Part shown: in pieces, positions 24,165 to 32,755 of the stretch
How positions within the stretch are numbered: position 1 is the first letter of the stretch
How the letters are laid out: every line of letters starts with the position of its first letter
NCBI RefSeq assembly: GCF_022440805.1
Contig: NZ_JAKNTK010000001.1
Span: 2,666,001-2,730,000 of the forward strand
DNA: 64,000 nucleotides
Origin: Holdemania massiliensis
Lineage (GTDB): Bacteria; Bacillota_I; Bacilli_A; Erysipelotrichales; Erysipelotrichaceae
Direction of reading: 5' to 3'
Program-made: the position numbers and the translations under genes
Notes under the pieces: generated by a model
Seen by the model: the letters and a program-made list of their open reading frames with translations, nothing else
Told to the model about the DNA's origin: nothing
Databases searched by the model: none

Positions 24165-25658
24165 TTAAGATCCTAAGTATTCATCGATCTGAATCGCCAA
24201 CAGAAAATTCTGGGAATCCTGTGGGTTCTCGCTGAAAAAGCCGCTGATCTGACGAGCTTTCTGAAGTCGATATGCCAGTGAATTCCGATGCAGATGAAGT
24301 CGTGCCGCGGTTTGCGATGGACTGCACTGACATTGCAGATAGAGCCTAAGCGTTTCCAGAAAATCGGTCTGATGCTGCTGATCAAAATCTTTCAGCCGCT
24401 GAATCCCAGGATGAATAAAATCCGGCAGGGTCAGCGAGCTAGGACTGGAAAGCGAATGCAGCAGCGTTTTAAAATAAAGATCTCTGAAAAGGTATAACCC
24501 ATTCGTCTTACTGATTACGCTCAGCCCGCCCTGAAGCATCGCGACGATAACCGGACAATGAATCAGACTGTCCAGCGGATCGCTGAGAATCATCAAAGTT
24601 CCGGATTTGACAGCCAGCTTGTCTAGCGCTTGATGATTTTTTGTTTCCCAGCCAGCAGGATCAATGAGGAAATAGAGATCATTTTGGTGCTGAAAGGATT
24701 CAATGACATCAACACAGCGCACTATTTCTTCATGATAATATTTCAGCGTACAGGTTTTGCTTTTGGGGATCTGACTTAGCAGCAGACAAAAGCGGCGGTT
24801 CTGCAGCTGCGGGAACGGCTGAAGGCGAAGCTGCAGAAGCTCAGGATGCAGAAACCGGCGGTACAGGATATCCTGAATCAGCAATTCAAACTGCGTATCT
24901 GCTTTTTCCGCGGCATTGTTCGCCTTAAACAATTCAATCTGCAACAGCAGCGCCAGCTGATCCAGGATCTTGACATCATTCTGCGTAAACGGACGGTTCA
25001 GCTGGAGAACTTCAATTCCGCCTAGCAAATGCGGCAGGGAACCAATCGAACAGCTGATCAGTTTCAGCGGGCCGGCATCATAATCAATAATCTGGGCGCA
25101 GCGGATATGATGTTCGCTGAAATGCATAATCGTCGCTTCGACATGATAGAGATACTCCGGATGCGGTTTTCCATGAATTAAGAAATGATCGAAGATCGCG
25201 TTGCCGCTGGGCGTTTGCGGACAGGAGTAAATCAGCGAAAACGTTTTATCCAGAATATGGATCGGATTCTGGATATATTGGTAAGCTGTTTTCACGAGCG
25301 CTTCAATGCCTCCGCCCTTTCCGGCCGCCTGCTGCAACGCAGAAATTGCCTGGGCATAGGCTTCGGCGTCGGTCAAAAGCATGGATAGGACCTGATATAA
25401 ATCCAGAGCGCTGCCGGAATGATAAACGGCGGCATTGCATCCTGCGCTTCCCCGATCCTTCATCAGAAAGAAGCTGTCGGAAAAAGCTGACGGATCCAGC
25501 ACGAAGGATTCCGCCTGGATATACAATGTCTGCGGTGTCAGCACCGCGGGCTTCGCAAAGATTAGCTGACAGCGGAGGATCGGCATATTGCCTGAATTTT
25601 GCGGAATTGAAATTGAAAAATCATTTCTAATCTTTTCGAGCAAAGCTTTAGCCTGCAT
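24165..25658 (-). CDS. PucR/CdaR-type transcriptional regulator
   Basis: A 497-residue regulator. The C-terminal 70 residues carry the PucR helix-turn-helix (TLRLYLQCQCSPSQTAARLHLHRNSL...YRLQKARQI). The middle region (about residues 145-250) resembles a GAF-like sensor, and the N-terminal 120 residues a PucR-type ligand domain. It diverges from the Tat-exported flavin oxidoreductase gene across 159 bases, so it is the prime candidate regulator of that gene. PucR proteins are usually activators responding to a metabolite. Confidence 0.82.
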   Translation of the reverse strand: MQAKALLEKIRNDFSISIPQNSGNMPILRCQLIFAKPAVLTPQTLYIQAESFVLDPSAFSDSFFLMKDRGSAGCNAAVYHSGSALDLYQVLSMLLTDAEAYAQAISALQQAAGKGGGIEALVKTAYQYIQNPIHILDKTFSLIYSCPQTPSGNAIFDHFLIHGKPHPEYLYHVEATIMHFSEHHIRCAQIIDYDAGPLKLISCSIGSLPHLLGGIEVLQLNRPFTQNDVKILDQLALLLQIELFKANNAAEKADTQFELLIQDILYRRFLHPELLQLRLQPFPQLQNRRFCLLLSQIPKSKTCTLKYYHEEIVRCVDVIESFQHQNDLYFLIDPAGWETKNHQALDKLAVKSGTLMILSDPLDSLIHCPVIVAMLQGGLSVISKTNGLYLFRDLYFKTLLHSLSSPSSLTLPDFIHPGIQRLKDFDQQHQTDFLETLRLYLQCQCSPSQTAARLHLHRNSLAYRLQKARQISGFFSENPQDSQNFLLAIQIDEYLGS

Positions 25659-25817
25659 CCTTACGCCCCCTTTTTTCTTTATTTTATCATAACCTGGACG
25701 TCCTTATCTGGATTTTCGGCATTTTGCACAAAATCCTGTGTGAATAATCTAGCAATCAGATGATGAAGTGTAAGCCCTTTGATTGTTAAAATACTAACAT
25801 AAGAGGAGGAAAGAATC

Positions 25818-28034
25818 ATGGTCAAAATTTCACGGCGCGACTTCCTGAAGGGAAGCGGCGCCACGGCTTTATCACTCATGGCCGCGGGGTTAGTCGGCTG
25901 TTCGACAGAAAACGAAAAAACCCCGGAGGTCACTACACCGGCTCCTTCTGTCGAAAATGACAAGATCGCCGCAGCGTATCTCAACATCCAGCGCGATGAC
26001 TACCGGACGCATACCAAAGAATTGAAAACGCTGTTTTCACCGCTGACTGTCGGTTCGCTGCAGCTCAGCCACCGCATGGTGAAATCCGCCGCCGGTTCGG
26101 CAACTTACCTGGCCGGACTGACGGATGAACTGCTTCAATATTATGTCAACTTCGCTAAGGGCGGCGTGGAGATGATCTATGTTGAAGGCATCACAGCACT
26201 GGAAATTCCGGCTGATGGCAGCGGCTACAGTGCTGAAACCCTGGCTTTCGGCAAAAAGCTGGTCGAAGAATGTGCGAAATACGGAGCCAGCCTGGGCTAT
26301 CAATGGGCTCAGTTTGGTGCTGGGGAAAACGAAATGACTCCAGACCAGATTCAGGCGATTGAAGACCGCGGTGCTCAAATCGCCAAAGGCATGCAGGAGC
26401 TGGGCTTTAAAGCATTTGAAATCAATGCCGCCGGCTTCAACATGGGCGAGCATTTCCTGTCCCGCTTTTACAATACCCGGACTGATGAATATGGCTGCAC
26501 CACACTGGAAAACCGCGCCCGTTTCGTCACCGAATGCATCACCAAGATCAAGCAGGCCTGCGGTGACGATTTCAACGTTCAGATTCTGATCGACGCGATT
26601 GAAGAAAACGACAACGTCGCCAACAACCCGACGCTGATGACGCTGGACAACGCCGTAACAACACCGCGGACGAAAGTCACGACCGTTGAGGAAGGCATTG
26701 CCTTCGCCAAGTTGTTTGAAGCGGCCGGTGCTGATTCCATGCATCTGCGTTTAGGTCCGTTAGGCCATCATGTTGCGCAGTTCGGCAGCGATCTGTACTT
26801 TATCTTAAATGGAATTGAAGGCGCCTCCGGCTTCGGTACGCAGTTTGATTTCAAGAAACACTGGCAGGGACAGCTGATCGGCGACACAAGCGGTGCCGGC
26901 ATGCTTCTGGATGTCGCGGCGCGTTATAAAGCTGCCGTCAGCATCCCATGCGGCGTCGTTACTTACATGGATCCGGCGCATGCCCCAGATTTCTTTGAAC
27001 AGGCGCTGGAAGACGGCAAGGCTGATTTCTTCTTGATGACCCGGCCGTTAACTGTAGATACGGAATATGTCAACAAGCTGAAAGAGAACCGGCTTGATGA
27101 AATTGCGCCGTGTACGCGCTGTCTGCACTGCCATATCGGAAGCAACGAAGCCAATGCCATGGCGGGATACTGCCGCGTCAATGCGATGACGCAGCGGGTC
27201 ATGCGCGAAGGCGGCCCGGCAACCTACGAACTACCGCCGGTTGAAAAAGCTAAAAATGTCATGGTCATCGGCGGCGGTCCGGCCGGCATGGAAGCTGCCC
27301 GCATCGCGGCAGCCCGCGGTCATAATGTCACCCTCTATGAGAAGAAAGGCACACTGGGCGGATTATTGGATTTTGCCCATACCGTGAAAGGTCCGCACGA
27401 AAACCTGCAGGATTTCAAGAACTACCTGATCCGACAGCTGGAAATCACCGGAGTTAAGGTGGAAACCGGGGTTGAAATTGATGCTGCTAAGATTCAGTCT
27501 GAAGCTCCGGATGCCGTCATTCTGGCTACCGGCGGTCTGCGTGATACGCTGACAGTCAATGGCGACGGCAGTGCGCCGGTTGTGGACATCGAGTCCGCCA
27601 TGTTTACCGAAATGGGCGAAAACGTCATTGTTTACGGTTCCAATGCTCAGGCCTTTGATATGGCACTGTGGTTAACCGTACATAAAAAACATGTTACGAT
27701 GGTCACCCCGAACGCGGCGGAAGAGCTGGATATGCAGCAATCCCAGCATGCAATGCGGATGATGACGACGGCCTTGTATGCCCTGGGCTTCAGCGCCTGG
27801 CCAAAGGCTTCGATTCAGTCTGTGAATCAGAACAAAGCCGTCATTCTGACAGAAACCGGCGTGGAAATGGAAATTGCCTGCGATGCGATTGTCAACGGAG
27901 CGGACATGCTGCCAAACACCAGCCTGCTCGAGGGGATTGCAGTTTCAGAAACCTATGCGATCGGCGACTGCGCTCATCCATTCAACATTGCCAAGGCGAT
28001 TCATGCGGGCAATGATGCCGGCCGGACAGTTTAA
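25818..28034 (+). CDS. Tat-exported old yellow enzyme-type FMN/FAD/4Fe-4S oxidoreductase (lipoprotein)
   Basis: A 738-residue protein. It begins with a twin-arginine signal (SRRDFLKGSG) whose hydrophobic core ends in a lipobox (AAGLVGC), so it is folded in the cytoplasm and then anchored outside. Residues 75-420 are an FMN-binding TIM barrel of the NADH:flavin oxidoreductase family. CTRCLHCHIG and a further cysteine in GYCRVN supply the iron-sulfur cluster. The C-terminal half is an FAD/NAD-type domain (VMVIGGGPAGMEAARIAA). Relatives are 2,4-dienoyl-CoA reductase and BaiCD/BaiH-like enoate reductases, which are normally cytoplasmic. Export suggests that it reduces an extracellular enone or similar acceptor. 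AGGAGG precedes the start. Confidence 0.85.
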   Translation: MVKISRRDFLKGSGATALSLMAAGLVGCSTENEKTPEVTTPAPSVENDKIAAAYLNIQRDDYRTHTKELKTLFSPLTVGSLQLSHRMVKSAAGSATYLAGLTDELLQYYVNFAKGGVEMIYVEGITALEIPADGSGYSAETLAFGKKLVEECAKYGASLGYQWAQFGAGENEMTPDQIQAIEDRGAQIAKGMQELGFKAFEINAAGFNMGEHFLSRFYNTRTDEYGCTTLENRARFVTECITKIKQACGDDFNVQILIDAIEENDNVANNPTLMTLDNAVTTPRTKVTTVEEGIAFAKLFEAAGADSMHLRLGPLGHHVAQFGSDLYFILNGIEGASGFGTQFDFKKHWQGQLIGDTSGAGMLLDVAARYKAAVSIPCGVVTYMDPAHAPDFFEQALEDGKADFFLMTRPLTVDTEYVNKLKENRLDEIAPCTRCLHCHIGSNEANAMAGYCRVNAMTQRVMREGGPATYELPPVEKAKNVMVIGGGPAGMEAARIAAARGHNVTLYEKKGTLGGLLDFAHTVKGPHENLQDFKNYLIRQLEITGVKVETGVEIDAAKIQSEAPDAVILATGGLRDTLTVNGDGSAPVVDIESAMFTEMGENVIVYGSNAQAFDMALWLTVHKKHVTMVTPNAAEELDMQQSQHAMRMMTTALYALGFSAWPKASIQSVNQNKAVILTETGVEMEIACDAIVNGADMLPNTSLLEGIAVSETYAIGDCAHPFNIAKAIHAGNDAGRTV

Positions 28035-28130
28035 GCTGTTCCCAAACAGAAACGGATCCGAATTTCAGCGTGTAAGCCTCATTTTGGCTTAAGCTTCAAC
28101 GTTCGAAACGCATCCAAAATCAGTCCAATC

Positions 28131-28206
28131 ATAGAAAAAAACAGGAAGTCAACCCAATCCGCGTTCTTCATCGCTGAAGCTGGGGGCGCTTCCTGTTTTT
28201 CTTTTT
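28131..28206. terminator. Large bidirectional terminator hairpin
   Basis: AACAGGAAG pairs with CTTCCTGTT across about 40 bases, which hold an inner CCC/GGG pairing and a CTTCA-TCGC-TGAAG tip. Runs of T follow on both strands, so it can end both the reductase and the convergent alkC-like gene. Confidence 0.8.
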
Positions 28207-28248
28207 ATTTCTTTTCATTGAACTGTCTGAACTGAAATCAAAGCCGGA

Positions 28249-29355
28249 TCATATCACGGCAGCCATCACTTCGAAATCGAGTGTTTTCAGCTTTGCGCCG
28301 TTGACAATCAAGGTAATGGAATGCCGTCCTGGAACATGCTTTCTCACGCTCGTATCGGCAAAGGAATGCTTTCTGACATATGTCCGTTTTTCCTTTTCCT
28401 TTAACGTAAGCTCAGAGATTTTGAAGATTTTGCGGCTGCGTTTTCCCGATGCCCTAACATAATCAATAGCATACTCCAAGCGCACTTTCACCGCTTTATG
28501 AGCTTCGATCTGAAAGCTGAAATTCAGGTCTTCTCCCAGCTGAATGGATGCGGATGAAAGGCGAAAATTCGCAACCTTCACACTTTCCTGATCCGCTAAG
28601 CCAAACAGCGCCAGGGCCTGGGCATTGCCTGTTTTCAACAAGGTCCGGCAGCCATGTTTGACGATCCAGTTGGTGATTTCATTTTCCCCATACCATCGGT
28701 AAGCCGTTTGAAGGACCAACTCGGGATGTGTTTTGGATAGATCGTTCAGGTTGTTCGCCACGCTTTTCTGCACATAGGGAGCGGGATCGGCTTTCAAGAG
28801 CTCCAAGATCTTCAGCACCGGAAGCGGATCCTTCCGGAAACCGTTTAAGACCTGTCCCCAAGGCAGCAGCGGCCGGCAGCCTTCGCTGGCAAGCCGGCGG
28901 ACATGTTCATTCGGATGCTGCGTCCAGCGTTCCATCTGCCGCATCATTCGCGGCTCATCGTTCAGAATAAAGGCTCTGACCGCAAACTCCCCGGTGGCGA
29001 TCGGCGTCATTTGTTCCAGCGCCGCCATCGAAATATCCCAATCCGCCTCCTTCTGACCAAAGACCTCAACAAAATCAGGAAGACATAACAAGGACAATCC
29101 GTTGACGGTAGGCGGATATCCGGCGGCAACCTGACTGAGAATTGAGACCGCTGAACGATAATCCTGCGGCAGATATTGCCCCAGGGTAAGCGCAATCTTG
29201 CGGATGCGGGCTTTGAGCGTCAGTGTTTCCCAAGGCTCGCGCAGCCCATCGCTGACAAACGCACGCACCGCAAACGAGGGATCGATTTGGTTGATTCGCG
29301 TGGCTAATTCGTACAGCGATTGTTCGTTTATTTTGTTCTTCATCAATTCCGGCAT
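28249..29355 (-). CDS. AlkC-type DNA alkylation repair glycosylase
   Basis: A 368-residue protein of the AlkC/AlkD family of HEAT-repeat DNA glycosylases, which remove alkylated bases without flipping them. Helical repeats run from about residue 15 to 260 (FAVRAFVSDGLREPWETL, HPNEHVRRLASEGCRPLLPWG, PAPYVQKSVANNLNDLSK). The last 100 residues, after LADQESVKVANF, are beta-rich and resemble the Ig-like domain found in one class of AlkC. WGQVL and the RRLASEG region fit the family. It stands alone; the start is ATG with GGAG before it. Confidence 0.82.
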   Translation of the reverse strand: MPELMKNKINEQSLYELATRINQIDPSFAVRAFVSDGLREPWETLTLKARIRKIALTLGQYLPQDYRSAVSILSQVAAGYPPTVNGLSLLCLPDFVEVFGQKEADWDISMAALEQMTPIATGEFAVRAFILNDEPRMMRQMERWTQHPNEHVRRLASEGCRPLLPWGQVLNGFRKDPLPVLKILELLKADPAPYVQKSVANNLNDLSKTHPELVLQTAYRWYGENEITNWIVKHGCRTLLKTGNAQALALFGLADQESVKVANFRLSSASIQLGEDLNFSFQIEAHKAVKVRLEYAIDYVRASGKRSRKIFKISELTLKEKEKRTYVRKHSFADTSVRKHVPGRHSITLIVNGAKLKTLDFEVMAAVI

Positions 29356-29455
29356 GGAGTTCTCCTTATACTTCGCCTATTTCTGGCAGCTGAAATAATC
29401 CTGGCTTAAACATCCGCAGAAATACGGCGCTTCCCTTTGTCCTTCCACTGTGTGC

Positions 29456-31123
29456 TTATTCAATCGTGCATACGGCGCGGATCTGTCCGGCCTGAGCGCA
29501 CATGACCTGCAGCTCAACCGTCGTTGGCGCTGGGGCCCGGATAATCCATTCAAACTGCTTACGCATCGCTGCAGTTTGGCCATAGACGCCGGAAAAGGAC
29601 AGCTCGGTCTGATCCAAAGCATAGCCCTCCAGCGCTTCAATTTCACTTTGCGCCTGTCCCTGGATAATCTCTGCCCCGCTCAGCTCTACCCGGATTGGTT
29701 CCGCCAGTTTCATCTGCCTACGCTGAGAGCTGATATAGGTCGGCAGATACCCATGATTGACGATTTCAGCGCTCAGCTTCACAAAATCATGGCCTAACGG
29801 CTGCGCCTGGAAACGACGAATGGCCAGTCTTGGCAGCAGGCAAACCTGACGCAGCGCAAACCGCGTCGCTTTCTCGCATTCCTGTTTCAGATAAGCCGGC
29901 GGACAGTTCTGAATGGTAAACTTGTAATCCAGACCGCCGATTTCTACTTGACCAAACTGCGGATGATCCCACGCTGTCCAAGCCTTCCAGGCCTGCGGGC
30001 AGTGCGCGTCGATCCACTTTAATGTCAGTTTCTGCTGGCGTAAGCGCTCCGCTTCGCCAAGATCTGGATCCAGCTGTTCTTCCACCGAGATTCCAGCTCG
30101 GCTTTGACAATCCCACAGCTCCGCTGTCACCGCAAAAATACCACGGTTCAGATAAGCCCAGTCGTCACCGGCCCCGGCGGCATAGTCTTCTTCCGTACAG
30201 TGAAAGCCATCGTACAGATTCAGCAGCGGATATCCCATTTCTTCTTTCGCCAGCGCGCCGATCGCATGAACAATCTTACGGTCCAGCGGCTCCTGCTGCG
30301 CTTCAGAAAACGGGCCTGGCGGATTGAGAATCATGCCGCCGCTGGTATGATGGGTGATCATCACGCCGACATTGGGATGCGCGATCAGAAAATCAGCCAC
30401 AGCCCGGGTTTCCGGGTTGTCCAGCGGATAATTGCCCGCGCCGGGCTGTTCCGGTTTCCACCAACATGGATAATTGCGGTTAAAGTCCAATCCCCACAAC
30501 GCCGGTGCGGCTTTCAGCACAGAATCCGTTTTTCCCTGAAGCATCCCTTCCGGCATGACGGTATAAAACACGCCTTCGATTTCATCCGGACGGCGCCGGC
30601 GCAGCAGCCGCGGTTCTTCCTCATCCGCCGCCCAGGCTCCGTCTTCATCCGCAATCCGCATCCAGCGGATCACGCCATCCCCATCCAGATCCTGCCGGAC
30701 GACCCCTTCCAAAGCTTTACCCGAAGGTCGGTTAACCGAGCGCAGTGCAGCGGGGGTTTTCAGATAGACTTCTGCCCCATCCGGCGAAATCCGCGGAATA
30801 AAGGTAAAGGTATAGGTCTGCAACAGCCGGGCGATCTGCGGATCATCATGCATCGTCAGAAGAACATCCAGCTGATGCAGCGCCGCCATCGAACCGGTCA
30901 CTTCCCCGGCATGCGTATTGCCGTCAATGTGCTGCGCCGGTTTCTCATCAAAATTCCCGGTGCCAAGATCCGTGACTTCCACAGCCCACAGTTCTCGCCC
31001 TTCCGGCGTCTGGCCTAAGCTCTTCAAGTGCATATACTTCGGATACTGTTCTTTAAAGTAAAGCAAACGTTCAGTCAGCTCAGCATAATCTGCGTAATGA
31101 TCGTAAGTAAATGTTGTTCTCAT
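29456..31123 (-). CDS. M14 family zinc carboxypeptidase
   Basis: A 555-residue protein. DGNTHAGE supplies the HxxE zinc pair, LDFNRNYP the substrate-binding arginine, and MITHHTSGG the third zinc ligand. A glutamate in VTAELWD is in the catalytic position. QDLDGDGVIRW is a metal-binding-like insert often seen in this branch. There is no signal peptide, so it appears cytoplasmic. A beta-rich C-terminal extension (from about residue 440) resembles the transthyretin-like tail of M14 enzymes. The substrate is probably a peptide or peptidoglycan fragment; context does not decide. Confidence 0.82.
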   Translation of the reverse strand: MRTTFTYDHYADYAELTERLLYFKEQYPKYMHLKSLGQTPEGRELWAVEVTDLGTGNFDEKPAQHIDGNTHAGEVTGSMAALHQLDVLLTMHDDPQIARLLQTYTFTFIPRISPDGAEVYLKTPAALRSVNRPSGKALEGVVRQDLDGDGVIRWMRIADEDGAWAADEEEPRLLRRRRPDEIEGVFYTVMPEGMLQGKTDSVLKAAPALWGLDFNRNYPCWWKPEQPGAGNYPLDNPETRAVADFLIAHPNVGVMITHHTSGGMILNPPGPFSEAQQEPLDRKIVHAIGALAKEEMGYPLLNLYDGFHCTEEDYAAGAGDDWAYLNRGIFAVTAELWDCQSRAGISVEEQLDPDLGEAERLRQQKLTLKWIDAHCPQAWKAWTAWDHPQFGQVEIGGLDYKFTIQNCPPAYLKQECEKATRFALRQVCLLPRLAIRRFQAQPLGHDFVKLSAEIVNHGYLPTYISSQRRQMKLAEPIRVELSGAEIIQGQAQSEIEALEGYALDQTELSFSGVYGQTAAMRKQFEWIIRAPAPTTVELQVMCAQAGQIRAVCTIE

Positions 31124-31208
31124 TCCGTCATCTCCATTCTCATAAAATCAGTGTATCACTGTTCGATTCCCTCGGCAAAACAAATGTGTTTTAAAAAAAA
31201 CATAAAAT

Positions 31209-31233
31209 AAAAAACCGGCCGAAACCGGTTTGA
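31209..31233 (-). terminator. Terminator of the VOC-CPBP operon
   Basis: Minus-strand AACCGG and CCGGTT pair and are followed by a run of T, directly after the CPBP stop. Confidence 0.85.
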
Positions 31234-32160
31234 TTAAAGTTTAATCGTTAATACGTTCAAAACACCGTACAAAATCAGCGTGATCACCATCGCCCAGGAC
31301 AGAAAGAACTGCTGGATCAAAACCCAGGGATTCGCCTCCCGGCGGATGATGATCCGCTGATGCCGATTGCGGATCAGCGCGGCTAACGCCAAGGCGTAGA
31401 TGAGGATGCAGCTTAAGCCGATAATCCAGGAATACTGAACCGGCACGCACTGCAAAGCCACCGTCTGCAGGTTGATCGCAATGTGGATGATCAGCGCCGG
31501 CAGGATCGAATTGAAGCGCATTGTGACGACCGCCAGAAAAACGCCCAGGAAAAAGGAAGGCAGAATACTGATCAGATTGCCGTGCATCAGCGAAAATAAC
31601 AGTGAGCTGGCAAAAATGGCAAAATAATTGCCCATGCGGCCAAAGCTGCGCAGACACACGCCGCGGAAAATAAACTCCTCGCATAACGGAAAGATCAGAA
31701 CAGCCTGAACAACACTTAAGATGACTGCCGGCAGCTTACCCTGCACAATCATTTCTGAAGAAGCGAATTGAATATTTGACCAGCTGAGCACCAAAGCCAA
31801 AATCCCGACGATGAAGGTTAAAAGCAGATTGAGTGCCAGACCGATCAGAATCAGTTCGAGAATTTCCCGCCATTCACCTTGGCAGGCGCCGAAAAACCGT
31901 CCGGTTTTGATCTTTTTCAGCGCGGCATACACCTGAAACGGAAGAAGCATGACGACTAAGGTTACAACGATCCGGATTCCCATTTCCGCAGCCTGCCGGT
32001 CCACAGTCTGATAATACGGTTCCAGAATTGGAGTCAGCCACTGATATCCGAAGATCACCCCGGCCGCTAAGGCAAAAACGACCAGAAACGTTAAGCCGAT
32101 ACCATTGAATTCCCGACGCAGCTGACGCGGCGTTACCGTCTGAACAACACGCTCGCTCAT
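31234..32160 (-). CDS. CPBP family intramembrane metalloprotease
   Basis: A 308-residue membrane protein with about eight hydrophobic segments. The CPBP/Abi motifs are present: CEEFIFRGV (EExxxR), FSLMHGN and a later ALIIHIAINL with the second histidine. Family members act as CAAX-type proteases or in bacteriocin self-protection. It overlaps the VOC gene by four bases, so the two are co-translated. The substrate is unknown. Confidence 0.85.
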   Translation of the reverse strand: MSERVVQTVTPRQLRREFNGIGLTFLVVFALAAGVIFGYQWLTPILEPYYQTVDRQAAEMGIRIVVTLVVMLLPFQVYAALKKIKTGRFFGACQGEWREILELILIGLALNLLLTFIVGILALVLSWSNIQFASSEMIVQGKLPAVILSVVQAVLIFPLCEEFIFRGVCLRSFGRMGNYFAIFASSLLFSLMHGNLISILPSFFLGVFLAVVTMRFNSILPALIIHIAINLQTVALQCVPVQYSWIIGLSCILIYALALAALIRNRHQRIIIRREANPWVLIQQFFLSWAMVITLILYGVLNVLTIKL

Positions 32161-32516
32161 TGTTCTCCCTCCTCTAAAATCTTTTGAAACTCGACTGTAT
32201 AGCCATCGGGATCCTGAATGAAAAAGGAATACACCGCAAACTGCGGATGCCGCTGCGGCGCACGAACCCCTTTCGTTCCTTTGAATGTTTCATAAAGCCG
32301 ATCCACTTCGGTACAGTTTTCACAGTTAAAGGAAATGCACGAATAAGCCGGAAGCTCAAAATAATCCGTTTCGACAAATCCCAGATATCCGTATCCGCTG
32401 TCGTAGATATGACAGCCGTTTTGGATATGCCAAAGCTTTAACCCTAATTGCTGAATATAAAAAGCATCTGTCGCAGCCAGGCTGCGGCATTGATAAAAGA
32501 CGACCATGGATTGCAT
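32157..32516 (-). CDS. VOC family (glyoxalase/bleomycin-resistance fold) protein
   Basis: A 119-residue protein with the beta-alpha-beta-beta-beta pattern of the VOC fold: MVVFYQCRSLAATDAFYIQQLGLKLWH at the start and FFIQDPDGYTVEFQ at the end, where the glutamate is a usual metal ligand. Members are lyases, dioxygenases or drug-binding proteins. It leads a two-gene operon with the CPBP protease. The exact activity cannot be assigned. Confidence 0.82.
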   Translation of the reverse strand: MQSMVVFYQCRSLAATDAFYIQQLGLKLWHIQNGCHIYDSGYGYLGFVETDYFELPAYSCISFNCENCTEVDRLYETFKGTKGVRAPQRHPQFAVYSFFIQDPDGYTVEFQKILEEGEQ

Positions 32517-32693
32517 AATAATTCGCTCCTGTTCTCTGATGCAGAACTGTCTTAAAGGCTTTTTTATTATCGCATATTTTTTTCAGAATGAAAATAGCGA
32601 CCCTTGCCGCTTTTCCTGCTGTTTTCGTAATTTAAGTCCTGGTTCTTTCGATTTTACAATCTTTACCTGAATTCACCGGGTTGATTTCCAGCT

Positions 32694-32722
32694 TTGATTT
32701 TCCCCGGCATCTGGCTTATACT
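32694..32722 (+). promoter_or_regulatory. Promoter of the MutS-like gene
   Basis: TTGATT (32694-32699), 17-base spacer, TATACT (32717-32722), about 33 bases before the start codon. Confidence 0.65.
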
Positions 32723-32755
32723 AAGGCTATTCATGGACATTGAAGGAGGAATCCG

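Noticed and set aside
26037..26744. Minus-strand open frame of 235 codons
   Set aside because: Antisense to the FMN domain of the exported oxidoreductase; no supporting features.
30104..31018. Long plus-strand open frame of 304 codons
   Set aside because: It lies wholly antisense to the M14 carboxypeptidase, which has clear catalytic motifs. The frame has no ribosome binding site and no recognisable domain.
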